The notes beneath the pieces are model-generated. The model saw only the letters and a list, made by a program, of their open reading frames with translations, searched no databases and was not told the origin of the DNA. Shown here piece after piece: positions 10,976 to 23,200 of a DNA stretch of 64,000 bases. The stretch covers positions 806,001 to 870,000 of the forward strand of contig JAUIRK010001031.1 in assembly GCA_030549495.1 (NCBI GenBank), in the 5' to 3' direction. The stretch comes from Nectonema munidae (taxonomy: Eukaryota > Nematomorpha > Nectonematoida > Nectonematidae). How positions within the stretch are numbered: the stretch's first letter is position 1; every line of letters starts with the position of its first letter. The translations under genes were made by a program, and so were the position numbers.

Positions 10976-13900
10976 ACTCAAACATAGGCATTTACAAACA
11001 GAGAGCACTCAAAAATAGGTAGGAATAAACAGGGAGCAGTCAAACAAAATCAGGCACAAACAGGGAGAAATCAAAAGAAGCACAAACAATGAACGAACAC
11101 TCAAACACAGGGAAGCACATACACGGAGCATTCAAACTCAAGTAGGCACAAAAAGGGAGCACTTAAACACAGGCAGACACCATCATCGGGCACTCAAACA
11201 ACAGGCACGCACAAATGGGGAGCACTCAAACAACAGGCAGGCACAAACTGGGAGCACTCAAACAACAGGCAGGCACAAACAGGGAGCACTTAAACACAGG
11301 CAGGCAAAAACAGGTAACGCTTAAACACAGGCAGGTACAAACAGACAACTTAAACACTGACAGGAACAAACAACGAGCACTCAATCAACAGGTAGCAGTT
11401 AAACAACAAGAAGCACTTAAACATAGGCAGGTAAAAACAGAGAGCAGTCAAATACAGGTAGGAATAACACGGAGCACTCAAACACAGACAAGCACAAACA
11501 GTCAACGAACACTCAAACACAGGCAGGGCCATACAGGGAGCACTCAAACACAGGCAGGCACAAACAGGGACCACTCAAACACAGGCAAGAACCAACAGGG
11601 AGCTCTTAAACCAAGGCAGGCAAAAACAGGTAACGCTTAAACAACAGGCAGGCACAAACCGTGAGCACTTAAACACAGGCAGGCACAAACAAGTAGCTCT
11701 AAAACACAGGCAGGTATACACACAGAGCACTTAAACATATGTAACAAACAGGAAGCACTCAAACACAATCAGGCACAAACAGAGAGAACTCAAACACAGA
11801 GAAGCACAAACAAAGAGCACTTAAATAAAGATAGGCACAAACAGGAAACACTCAAACAACAGGCAGAAACAAACAGGGAGAACGTAAACACAGGCGGACA
11901 TTTACAGGTAACACTCAAACACAGGCAAAAACAAACAGCACTCTATCAACAGGAAGCACCCGAACCAAACAAGGAGCACTTAAACACAGTTAAGACTTAA
12001 TCAATAGACAGGCACAAACAGGGAGCACTTAAACACATGCAGAAACCATTATGAGGCACTCAAAAAAATGCAGGCACAAACAAGGAGCACACAAACAACA
12101 AACTGGTAAAAAAGGGAGCACCGAAACACAGTCAGGCACAAACAAAAAGCACTTAAACAGAGGTAGGATTTAAACAATTGACAGGCACAAACAGGGAGCA
12201 CTTCCACCAACATGGTGCGCTCAAACACAGGCATGCGCAATCAGGAAGAACTCAAACAAGAGGCAGGCACAAACAGGGAGCACTTAAACAACTGGCAGGC
12301 ACAAACATTGGACACTCAAACACAAGCAGGCAAAAACAAAGAACACTCTAACAGAGATGGGGATAAACAGATTGCATTCAAACAACAGGATGGCACAAAC
12401 AAGGAGCACTTAAACAACAGGCAGGCGCCAACACGGGGCACTCAAACACAGACAGGCACCAACAGGGGGCACTTAAACAACATGCAGGCACAAACATATA
12501 GGCAGGGTCAAAAAGGAAGCAGGTAAGCACAGGCGGGAATAAACAGGTAACATAGGCAGGTACAAATATGGAGCTCTCAAACACAGGCAGGCACAAACAG
12601 GGAGCACTTTAACTCACTCAGCCACAAACAAAGAGCACTGAAACACAGGTAGGCAGGCACCACCCACGGTTCCTCAAACACAGGCAGACACAAACAGTGA
12701 GCACTCAAATACAGTGAGGCACCATTAAGGGGCACTCAAAGACAATCAGGCACAAACAGGTTGCACTTAAACAACAGGCAGGCACAAACAGAGGAAACTC
12801 AAAGAACAGGCAGGCTTAAACAGAGAGCATTTAAAAAACAGGCTGGAACAAAGCAGGGAGCACTCAAACAATAGGGACGGATAAACAGGAAGCACGTAAA
12901 CACAGGCGTGCATTAACAGGTAACACTCAAACACAAGCAGGTACAAATAGAGTACACTCAAAGACAGGCAGGCACCAACAGTGGGCACTCAAAGACCGAC
13001 AGGCAAAAACTAGGAGCAATTAAACACAACAGACAGGCACAAACAGGGAGAACTCAAACTACAAGCAGGCACAAACAGTGAGCACTTAAACACAGGCAGG
13101 CACAAACAGTGAGCACTTAAACACAGGCAGGCACAAACAGTGAGAACTCAAACACAGGTAGGATTAACAGGGAGCACTCAACCACAGACAAGCACAAACA
13201 GTGAACGAACACTCAAACACAGGCAGGCACACACAGGGAGCACTCAAACACAGACAAGAACACGCAGGGGAGCACTCAAACACAGGCAGGGAATCCTGCA
13301 CGCAAAAAATCGGGGCAATCAAGCACATTCAGGCACAAAGAAGGAGCACTCAAACATAGCCAAGCACAAAGCGGGAGCACTTAAACATAGGCAAGCAAAA
13401 ACAGGGAGCACTTAAACATAGGCCGGGACAACAGGGAGCACTCAATGACAGTCAGGCACAAACAAGAAGCGCTTAAACACAGGTAGGACTTAATAGGGAG
13501 CACTCAAACACATGTAGGCACCAACAGGGGGCACTTAAACACGAGCAGGCACATACAGGGAGCACTCAAACACAGGCAGGGACAAACAGGGAGCACTCTA
13601 ACATAGATAAACAAGCAGGGAGCACTCAAACAAAGGCGGACACAAACATGGAGCACTCAAACACAGGTCGACACAAACTTTGAGGTCTCAAACACAGCCA
13701 AGCCCAAAAGGGAGCTCTCAAACAGAGCCAGGCACAAACAGAAAGGACTTTATCACAAGCAAGCACCGACAGAGGAGACTCAACCACAGGAAGGCACAAA
13801 CAGGGAGCACTTAAACACAGTCAGGCACAAACAAGAAGCACTTAAACATAGGCCGGGACAAACGGAGTACTCAATTACAGTCAGGCACAAACAAGAAGCA

Positions 13901-14777
13901 CTTAAACACAGGTAGGACTTAAACAATAGGGAGCACTCAAACACATGTAGGCGCCAGCAGGGGGCACTTAAACACGAGCAGGCACATACAGGGAGCAATT
14001 AAACACAGGAAGGCAAAAATCGGTAGCGCTCAAACAGAGCACTTAAACACTGTTAGGAACAAACAACGAGCACTCAATCAACAGGCATGCACAAACAGTG
14101 AGCACTTAAACACAGGCAGGCACAAACAGTGAGCACTTAAACACAGGCAGGGACAAACAGGGAGCACTCTAACATAGATAAACAAGCAGCGAGCACTCAA
14201 ACAAAGGCGGACACAAAATGGAGCACTCAAACACAGGTCGACACAAACAGTGAGCAATTAAACACAGGCAAGCACAAACAGGGAGTACTCAAACACAGCC
14301 AGGCACAAACATGTAGGACTTAAACACAGGCAGTCACAAACAGGGAACACTTAAACACATGCAAGCACAACAGGAGGAGCACTTAAACACAGGTAGGACT
14401 TAAACAATAGGCACGCAGAAACAGGGAGCACATAAACACAGGCAGGCACCAACAGAGGGCATTCAAATACAGGCAGGCACAAACAAAAAGCACTTAAACA
14501 GAGACAGGTAGCACTTAAACAACAGGTAGGCATAAACTGGGAGCACTCAAACATCAGGCAGGCACAAACATTGAACACTCAAGGACAGGGAGCATTCAAT
14601 CACAGATAAGCACAAACAGTGAACAAACACTCAAATACAGAGAAGCACAGAGTGAACGAACACTCAAACACAGGCAAGCACATACAGGGAGCACTCAAAC
14701 ACAGGCAAGCACATACAGGGAGCACTCAAACACAGGCAGACACAAACAAGAAGCACTCAAACAAAGGCAGAAACAAA
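10976..14777 (+). repeat. 31-bp minisatellite, over 100 units, T-poor plus strand
   Basis: A degenerate tandem repeat with a unit of about 31 bp, with 33-bp variants. The unit is built on GCACTCAAACACAGGCAGGC followed by ACAAACAGGGA. A typical unit has one thymine on the plus strand, so the array has very strong strand asymmetry. Roughly 3.8 kb gives about 120 units. Open frames of up to 141 codons arise on both strands because the unit contains almost no stop codons. Since 31 is not a multiple of three, the frame rotates each unit and no single peptide repeat is maintained, so I do not call a gene. Confidence 0.93.
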
Positions 14778-16020
14778 ATGTAATATTTTATATTCACAAA
14801 GGTAATATGGTTTTTTACATTTTAAAATGTCATAGTTAAAAAAAACTGTCGAAAATTAATATTTATTTTTTACTTTTTATGGGTCAGTATAATGTTTTTC
14901 TAATAAATTTTAAATTATTTTTGAAGTGAAAAATGTCGATCGAATGTACGAGTTTTGTTGGATAATCGAAGTCAACTTTTATTTAGTTTAGATACAACCT
15001 TTCTGATTTTTAACGAAGGGCACTCGTTATATTTATACCGACAGTGTGCGGAGAATAAATCACATTATTGATTGATTTTAGAGCATTATTATGCCAATAA
15101 AGATTAACACATGTTGCATTACGCGTTTGTGAGCGCAGGAAATTCTTATCTCGCATACGCTTCACCACATCTTTAGCACGGGTGTGTGGTTTATTTTATC
15201 GGGCTAGTGTACGCTTAGTTTATTTGTAGTGTTCCTAGCTAAAATTTTAATCAAATATTAAAACGCTTATAACTTTCACATTTCTCAACAAAATGTATAA
15301 TGCGATATACCAAATTAAAGCATTTTTTATGGGCTTTCAGAATACATTACTTATATCATAATTACTTGAGAAATACCATTTTATTGTTTTTATATTCCAT
15401 GGGCTTCATTACCATTAATTAGCAGATGGGGGATGCTTATTTTTTATATTGCATTTTTTATGGGCTTTCAGAATACATTACTTATATCATAAGTATTTGA
15501 GAAATACTATTTTATTGTTTTTATATTTCATGGGCTTCATTACCATTAATTGGTAGATGAGGGATGCATATTTTTTATATTTGGCGATTTTAAACTAAAG
15601 CTTGTTAAATTTTGACAAATTTTCACTTTTAATTTGTAACAATTTCCAAGACAATTATAAAACGACTCTATTATCAGAACCTAAATTTATTTGTAGGTAT
15701 TTATAAAATAGTTTTAGTTTTCCGTTTTTTATAAATTAATCTTCGTTTTTATATTGCTTATAACTTTTGGATTATTCGTCAAAATTTTAAGTTAGTTTAT
15801 AATGTATACGATTAAAAATAGTTGCCGAAGTTTTATTTTTAAAGATAAATATTATTTTTATTATTGTTTAGTCCATAAAAATTCCTATGCCACAAAAAAT
15901 AATTTGGATTACGCTTATTGATGTGTTCACTGAAGAAAAAAAATTCAAATTATGTGTTTTAATAAATTTTTCTCAATAAGAAACCTCATGAATTTATATT
16001 CTTTTTTTCATTATAAACTA

Positions 16021-16766
16021 CAGTGAAACTTCGATATCTCGAACATGTGATATCTCGAAGTTCTTTTATGGTACGAACTTTTTTCCCTATACATTACATG
16101 TAAATAAGTTTGGATATCACATTTACTATGTTTATCTCCAACTTTTTAAATACGTAAATAATCATTTACAACAAAAAGCCAAATAATAAAAAATAAATGT
16201 TCTCTAGCAATATTGCAGCAATACATCAGGGACCCTTTCCCTCTCCCCCTCCACCTAATGTTTTCCTAGGGGGCAAAAACGCATTTTGCTCCTCTCCCCC
16301 TTCTCCTGTTTAAAATTTTATTTATGCAACAATTGTTGCCATATTTTTTCTTCAATAAATTAAGTTTGTAATGAAAATCTTAATGAAAGTAATATGTCAA
16401 CATCATCAAAGCTGTTTAGAGAAGTGATTTAAAACTAGGCATACGATGTGTGATGATCATGGATTTTCATAGTTTTTTATGCCTTTATCAAATCATCTAC
16501 CATTTTTTGGACGTTCTGTCTCTTTGAGTCCGACTTACTGACGTTGATTTAAAATAAAATGCACTTTAAAAAGATATCAGGATCTGTTTATTTTAGCAGA
16601 GTTATTTTAGATCTAACAAGCAGACAAAAAACATACCGGTCGATACTTATTTTTCAAAAAATGGACTTGATAATAGTTTTTCTTGATATTTTGGATATCT
16701 CGAACACCTGGATATCTCGAAGTTTTTGTTTGGCCCCTTCAAATTCTAGATAACGAAGTTTTACTG
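16021..16766. mobile_element. pogo/Tigger-type MITE with TA duplication
   Basis: A 746-bp element bounded by CAGTGAAACTTCGATATCTC at the left and a diverged inverted match ending CGAAGTTTTACTG at the right. It is flanked by TA at 16019-16020 and 16767-16768. A second CGATATCTCGAA-type block sits inside each end. A paralogous empty site exists at about 17144 (AAACTACTCCCTTACAATAC), identical in layout to the flanks joined without the element, which fixes the boundaries. It has no transposase and is non-autonomous. Confidence 0.88.
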
Positions 16767-17559
16767 TACTTCCTTACAATACCTTAAATTAATTATATTT
16801 TTACATTTTGACAAATGTTCACCTTTAATTTGTAACAATTTCCAAGACAATTATAAAACCACTCTACTATCAGAACCAAAATTTATTTTTAGATTTTTAG
16901 AAAATCTTTTTAGTTTTCGGTTTTTTATAAATTAACCTTCGTTTTTTACAACTTTTGAATTAGTTCTCCAAAATTTAAGTGCGGGTTTGATTTACACTTT
17001 GATTCCAGGAAAAAAATATGTTTTGCCTAAATATTATTTTTATTATTGTTTACTGCATATAAATTTCTAAAGATAAGATAAATAGATCAATTTTTCTCAA
17101 TAAGTAATCTCATGAATTTATATTGTTTTTTTTTCTTTATAAACTACTCCCTTACAATACCCTAAATTTATTTCTATATTTTTATAAAATAATTATAATT
17201 TTCTAATCTAACACACGTGCGCATCAACACACATTGAAGAAATATTATTTCTGTATGAAGTTTTAGGAAACTCTTCTGTAAAAAAATGGGAAAAATTTAC
17301 TTTTTAATTTTTTTTACAATGAACACACCACAATTATTACTCGAGATTATACTTACATTGTAGGCTCTCAATCGTACCATAACTGCACGATTTTATGAAG
17401 TCAAATTATCCTGTTTGTAATTCTGATTGAATCAACCTTCTAGCTCAGTAATATATTTGAAAAAATATTTTTTCAGTATAAAGAGTTTAGGAAACTCTTC
17501 TCTATTATGTAATGATATATTCTCATAACCTGTACGGTTGAACGCGGGTAGACAACTTG

Positions 17560-17735
17560 AGTTTCATCTCCAACCTGTATACTACGATGATTCATCTCCA
17601 AACTATATACTACAATGATTCATCTCCAACCTCTATACTACAATGTTTCATCTCCAACCTGTATACTACGATGATTCATCTCCAACCTGTATACTACGAT
17701 GATTCTTCTCCAACCTGTATACTACGATGGTTTCT
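17560..17735 (+). repeat. 28-bp tandem repeat, about 6 units
   Basis: Units beginning CATCTCCAACCTGTATACTA recur at 17565, 17593, 17621, 17649, 17677 and 17705, a strict 28-bp period. Variable numbers of the same unit occur in both arms of the inverted repeat at 29850-31262, so the array is part of the repeat family and has changed copy number. Confidence 0.9.
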
Positions 17736-18356
17736 ATACCATGTACAAATGACTAGGGAGACAATGTTCAACTTTCTGTTCACATTTTGCTAGATGTAAG
17801 ATTTGATATACCTCATTCGGGGAGACGATGCTACATAAGTTATAACCTATATTTTTGTAATTTTTTCACGATATTAAATAATATAATTTATCAAATAATC
17901 AAAAAATATTCTTTAAAAAATCAAAAAATATGAAACTTTATGTTCATATTTTGCTACCTCATACGATGTTACAAAAGTTATTACCTTTACTTTGCAATTT
18001 GCACGATTTTAAATATTATATTTGTCAAATAATCAAAGAATCGAAAAATGTTCAAATCAAAAAATATTTATTCTTTTTAAATATATCGTTGGCTTGCTAA
18101 AGTAACGACTGAGCTATCCTTCCATTTCACGCAAAAAAACAACAACGTCCGAACGATAATCAAACTGTCCACGTTCATTCTTCTTCAATTCTTTAGAGTC
18201 CAACTTTTATTTTTTTTTCCGCAATATATTGAAAAATTATATGGAAATCCGTCACTACTGCACATCATCCATATTTTGTATCCAAACTTAATGGGCTTGT
18301 TTTTATAAATTGTTTTGCATTGTGCAGACCTATATATGGAACCATGCATTCATTAA

Positions 18357-18482
18357 CGCTTAAACTCGTTGAAAATGGTCCTTTGGGACCAAGTTTCCCA
18401 AAGGTACGCAGACGAATTCCTACTTTACATCGAATTTAATAGGAATTACTAAAGTCGTCTGCTTTGCTTGGTCTTAAATGGG
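18357..18482. mobile_element. 126-bp TTAA-flanked MITE (A)
   Basis: The segment is bracketed by TTAA at 18353-18356 and 18483-18486. Its right end read inward is CCCATTTAAGACC. The left end is CGCTTAAAC, a weaker match. Internally it has a GTCGTCTGC motif and, on the other strand, ATTCGTCTGCG. Its size and layout match the segments at 44135-44258 and 46960-47088. The assignment to a piggyBac-type MITE group is inferred from the TTAA flanks. Confidence 0.6.
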
Positions 18483-19264
18483 TTAAAAAAGTAAATTATA
18501 ATATTTTACTATATAAAATATAGAAGAGCTTTAATAATTTTAAAATAACAGATTAGCAAATTATATTATCATTAAAAATAAATTAAAGCAGACAATATAA
18601 ATAAATTATATGTAATCTATATAAAATCTTAACCAAAATAGATCTATTTATTTAAATAAAAAATAGATTTAAATCTATTGAAAATTAAAATTTTAAAGTA
18701 ATATACTTTAGAAAAATAAAATAGAAATCTATTATTGAAAAATAAAATTTATAAACTAAATAATTTAGGTTTTAAAGAAATATAAAACTTTAGTTATTTA
18801 AAAATTAACAATAGTAGCAGGGGCGCAAATCCGGGGCGGCAAAAATGACCTTCGCCCCCCCCCAAATAATTTTCTATAAGTAAGAGTTACTGCTTGTTCA
18901 TAAAACATGTATGCAGACTTTCGAATCAATCAAACATCATGCCAAGCTGCTCTGAAATTCCTATCGAACATATTTTACAGACGATGCGTGAGAGCTATAT
19001 AATAATAATCCATTGCTTCAATATGCACACAATAAGTAAGCAATGTTTATCACATTGTCTCGTAGTATTTTTGAGCAAACACATGTTGATGATCCACTAG
19101 ATTTTCTCATCTTCTGTCACTGTGATTCTATTTCTCTTTCTCTCTCCTCTGTTTTTCTCTTCCGCTTTCTCTGCTAAAACTCAATCATTCACTCAAGCTC
19201 TCCTCTTTCATTCAAGCCCTCTTCTCTTGTTAAGCTCTCCTATCTCATTCAGCTCTCTTCTCTC

Positions 19265-19462
19265 CAGTGACGTAGCTAGGCTGAGGCATGAGGGGCCGTG
19301 CCCATACTCCTATGTACCGCATGGTGCCCCATGCAACTTATGCGATATAAGTTTTTGAAAATTTCTCCAATGAAAGGATCAAGAAAGTATAAATAATGTT
19401 GCGCAAGTTTTTTGTTTTTAAATTGTGCCCCTTCTATCAACTTTTTTTTGGCTACACCACTC
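19265..19462. mobile_element. small hAT-type MITE, nested
   Basis: A 198-bp segment starts CAGTGACGTAGCTAGG and ends TTGGCTACACCACTC. The ends are imperfect inverted repeats of a common hAT MITE type. They are flanked by 8-bp CTTCTCTC (19257-19264) and CTTCTGTC (19463-19470), one mismatch. It has no coding capacity. Confidence 0.75.
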
Positions 19463-19957
19463 CTTCTGTCTAATTTGCATTTAGAGTTAAATTAAAATAG
19501 TTTTCAATCGTTACAATTTTATATCAATGAATATTTTTAGACTCGCGCTAAGAATTTTTTTTCAACAAAAGTCACTTAATCTTTATCACTACGTTTGCTA
19601 CATTTTGTAACATTTGAAAATTTAATTTTTTCAATTCAAGAAATTTTTTTAAATAGTTATTTGGGTATGAATATTTTGATTATCTATTCACTTTAAAAGC
19701 AAGAATACTCTATTTGCTTAATATTTGAGCAGCGATATTTTTTATAATGTTCGATTGTTAAATTTTATAAGTAACACTGTACATAATCAAATCACTTTTT
19801 TTAAGAAAATTTGTTGATTATAATAAAAATATAATATCGAAACAAAATGTTTCAGTTAAAAATGTACTTGATCTATTTATGACATATTTTATTTGTAGAT
19901 AAAATATTCAAAAAAATGCAATGATTTTTTTTTCTCGTATACTTTAATTGGTGCCTG

Positions 19958-20889
19958 GTCAAAACGTCCGAAACCGAAACGTCCGAAAACCAAAACGTCC
20001 GAAACCAAAAGGCCCGAAAATTAGATTAACAGTATCTGAATCCTAAAAACATTTTTTTTCGAGATCAAAATTGTTGAGGAAAAAAACCTAAAAATTTATC
20101 ACAAAACTTTTTTTATTTAAAAAAATTCTATTTCTTGTTTTTTAGTTTAAAACTTTACACATTTTAGATTAAATGAAAAATGCACTATAATCAAGCGTGT
20201 CTTTTTACTGGAATAAATAAAAATTCATTCCAATCTCTTAAAATCCATTCAAATCGTGTAGTTTTTCCTTTGATTTTTGATAGCAAGTGTAATTTTCAAA
20301 GTCTTACAAATTTAACTAATTAGTATAACTTTTTCCGAGACTTTTTTCCAAAATTGGGTTATATATTTTTAAATCATAATCTTCAGAAGTGTTTGATTTT
20401 AAAATGAAAATTGTTTAGCCAAATTAATTATAATCCAAAAAAATTAAACGAAGATGTTAGGGTTGCTTTAATCTACTGAGGTAGCGAGAATATTCTGATA
20501 TATTTTAGTCATACCGATACCTGTCTCAGGAGTTTCTTTACAAATGATGCGAAATCAAGTTTTGCGTTTGAAGATGGTAAATTCACTATTTTGTTTTGAA
20601 CAACACACCCCTGTTATTTGTTGAATGGTTAACTCTAGCTTTAGTTCGTTATCAGATAGATAAGTTCGACATGAAATACTTGAAAACATAAGAAATCAAA
20701 CAGGCATGAAGGATTCTACTAAAACATTTAGTTTTGTGAGGTTATGATTTCTAGACGTTTTTGTTTTCTCACCTTTTGGTTTCGGACGTTTTTGTTTTAG
20801 GACGTTTTGGTTTCGGACGTTTTAGTTTTCCGACGTTTTGGTTTCGGACGTTTTAGTTTTCAGACGTTTTGGATTTCGGACGTTTTGAC
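19958..20889. mobile_element. foldback element with CGTCCGAAA repeats
   Basis: The left end begins GTCAAAACGTCCGAAA and the right end is the inverse, TTTCGGACGTTTTGAC. Both ends continue as short tandem runs of the CGTCCGAAAC motif, with more units on the right (about 20765-20889) than on the left (about 19958-20020). The interior is AT-rich without a coding frame. This is the structure of a foldback or MITE-like element with repetitive termini. Confidence 0.75.
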
Positions 20890-20916
20890 TATAAACCCTT
20901 TGATTTATGTTAGTTT

Positions 20917-21247
20917 GGTCCTCGGAAATTTCGCCCCATTATTTTAATAAGACAGTTCGTCCCATGGACAATTCGCCCCATTATTTTCATAAGACAGTTC
21001 GTCCCATGGACAATTTGCCCCATTATTTTCATAAGACATTTTGTTTCATGGACAATTCGCCCCGTTATTTTCATAAGACATTTTGTCTCATGGACAATTC
21101 TAAAAAATTAAGAGATAAATTGATTAATTTGAAATAATTTAATAGAGATAAAATTTTTTAATAATTTTACACACACATAATAAGCAAAGATGGATAAAAC
21201 TAATAGCCTATGAGACAATTTGTCAGGGGGCGAAATGTCTGTCGACC
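20917..21247. mobile_element. foldback element with TTCGCCCCATTATTTT tandem units
   Basis: The ends GGTCCTCGGAAATTTCGCCC and (inverted) GGTCGACAGACATTTCGCCC enclose about four direct units of some 42 bp on the left side (CATAAGACAGTTCGTCCCAT and so on). The tandem units produce a spurious 76-codon frame. It lies 27 bp from the preceding foldback and has the same design with a different sequence. Confidence 0.65.
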
Positions 21248-21457
21248 GTTATTTGAATAATTTTTTAATTATAAGGGTTGGCTTTTGCTGCTTATAAAAA
21301 CTTGAAAATGTCAAATAAACTCTAATTCTTTATGCCTCCTATTTTTTGAAATTATTCTGAGAACAGACGATTCCATTTTATAGTGAAAATTGCTTTATTA
21401 GTTTATTTTGTTTCCTTTCTCTCGTATGTTAATTATGTAGCAAATTTTTCAATTTTG

Positions 21458-21625
21458 AGCAAAAGGTAAGGTGCAGCAGGTGTGTTTTCATTGACAAGGG
21501 ACTGATGTACCGCTTATGTCAAACTATGAACAAATTCGTATCGATGAGGAATCGAATCTAGAGGCTTCCGTGCTATGTCCATCATCTCAACCAACCTGTC
21601 ATGCCACCTATAGAGTATGCTGTAG
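21458..21625 (-). repeat. tRNA-derived SINE, inverted copy
   Basis: On the minus strand a tRNA-like head (GGTTGAGATGATGGACAT) leads to a B-box-like AGATTCGATTCC. The body CATAGTTTGACATAAGCGGT and a final GAAAACACACCTGCTGCACC complete it. The body matches the unit at 54695-54845 (CATAGTTCGATACAAGCGGT) and those at 2870-3420, so it belongs to the same family. Confidence 0.65.
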
Positions 21626-22156
21626 GGAATACATCAAATTAGTTTTCAAAAAATTTAAGTTATGCTCTAAATTTTTTTTGAAGCTCTATAACTTTTTCTG
21701 ATAGACTTTTTTTCCTTAAAAGTCATTATAAAAGGCAAATTATTGCAAAATGTTAGCAGTTATTTTACTTTTTGTAGATTTTTGTAGCTTGTATCAATTT
21801 AGCTTTTAAACTATTTTTGAATGATGCTGAGTAAAATGAAATAATGCGATCTAATTTTTTTGTTTTATTTTTGTTTGCACAATTATAACTTCGTTTTATA
21901 CCCTTGCTCCTGAATCAATCACATTTTTTCATATAAACATCGCAGGCTGTCTAGTAGACTCTTTGCCTTTAGACTACATTCACTCATATAAAACTACCCA
22001 ACCTTCAGTTATTTGTTTTCTCTATGAATCAAATATCCTTTCATCAATTCCTGTAATGTGCCTGGTAGACTACTTCATTTTTCAAATGAAAAGCCTATTC
22101 CACCCCCTAACATTTTTGGATTTTTTTAAACTAGTGTATATTCGATGGTTGTAGGT

Positions 22157-22641
22157 AAAAATGCCCCAATTAAAAAGTAGAAAAAAATCCCCCCTAATTT
22201 TTGATTTTCAGGATTTTTTTAAATTATATAAATATTTTTATTTGGTACCGTTTTGAAAGGCTAAATTTCTAAAATTTCTTAATCTATAGGGTTTTTTCTT
22301 TATAAAGTTCTTGAAAACAATAGCAAAGGTACAGATTTGTGGGAATGTGTTCTTAAAATACAAATTATATTTAGAAAGTGTTCTGATACACACAAAGTCC
22401 AAAAATATTTGCTGTTTTATAAAAAAAATTTTGTATTTAAAAAATTGTCGTATGCTGAGTTTTTTAGTTTACTTTAATTAAATTTTAAATGTTTTAGATG
22501 AAAAGTTAACTTTTTTTTACAAAAAATCTTTATTTGACATATCTTTTTTAAAAATTTTAATTAATAATTTTGTGTTGAGGCATTTTTTCCTAATTTTAAA
22601 TTGGGGCATTTTTTCCTACTTTTTAATGGGGGGCATTTTTT
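22157..22641. mobile_element. TIR-bounded non-coding element with AATGCCCC ends
   Basis: AAAATGCCCCAATTAAAAAG at the left is matched inverted at the right, where the motif is repeated about three times between 22578 and 22641. The AT-rich interior has no coding potential. It is a MITE or foldback candidate, and no target duplication could be fixed. Confidence 0.55.
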
Positions 22642-23200
22642 CTGCGCACTATATTCGATATGCAAATTTAATTAAAATATTTTCGTTGGAAGTATAATAT
22701 TTAAATTCACCAATTTTGTAAAAAAAAATATAAAGCAGTTTTATAAATTTAGGACTTTAGGTATGCGCTGAATACAATCAATTTTAAAGGATGGCTTGAA
22801 TATTTGGTCTCCCGTGGTATTTCCAGACCACTAATTTTCAAAATTGCAAAAAAAAATTTCGCCCTCCCAAATAATTTTGAGGATGTTCGCCCCTGAATAG
22901 TAGGTATCAATTTATAAATTACAAAATTTATAAATTAAAAAAACAACTTTAATAAAGAACCTTGTTTTATTAGAAATATAGATTTGAAATAGTAAAATAC
23001 AAATTTATCCTGAGAAGAATAAATAAACCCATCAGCCATTAATTGAATTGGATATATTGAGAATTAAATTTTTTTTTAATGCAAATGAATTTTTTTGATT
23101 GGTTAAATTAAGTACATTATACACGTATATGTATACAAAATATACAAATATATATGAAATTTTTTTGAATAAAGACATTTATGGTAAAATAAAGTTAATA

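Larger units (their letters stand above)
14786..18094 (+). repeat. non-coding interspersed repeat family, copy I
   Basis: This segment is matched in inverted orientation by 30657-33000. Shared landmarks include the GC-richer block at 15110-15200 (ACGCGTTTGTGAGCGC, CGCATACGCTTCACCACATC), the CTCATAACCTGTACGG block at 17522 and the terminal ATATATCGTTGGCT at 18094, after which similarity stops. Copy I holds internal duplications: about 125 bp twice at 15318-15565, and about 400 bp at 15607-16020 repeated at 16800-17160. A Tigger-type MITE interrupts it at 16021-16766. No coding frame was recognised, and its class is unknown. Confidence 0.7.
18818..22895. mobile_element. hAT-type composite element with perfect 8-bp TSD
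   Basis: The left end CAGGGGCGCAAATCC and the right end GGATGTTCGCCCCTG are inverted matches. They are flanked by identical 8-bp copies of AATAGTAG at 18810-18817 and 22896-22903. CAGGGGCG ends and 8-bp duplications are typical of hAT elements. The 4.08-kb interior has no recognised transposase. Instead it is filled with smaller repeats described separately (19265-19462, 19958-20889, 20917-21247, 21458-21625, 22157-22641). The intact duplication suggests the last movement is comparatively recent, or that the nested pieces travelled with it. Confidence 0.85.

Noticed and set aside
11215-11640. 141-codon open frame rich in glutamine, threonine and asparagine
   Set aside because: It lies inside the 31-bp minisatellite, whose unit rotates through all frames and lacks stops; equally long frames occur on the opposite strand. 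No start context or conserved peptide unit supports a gene.
13140-13415. 91-codon repeat-rich open frame
   Set aside because: Same cause: a minisatellite frame, interrupted as soon as a unit of variant length occurs.
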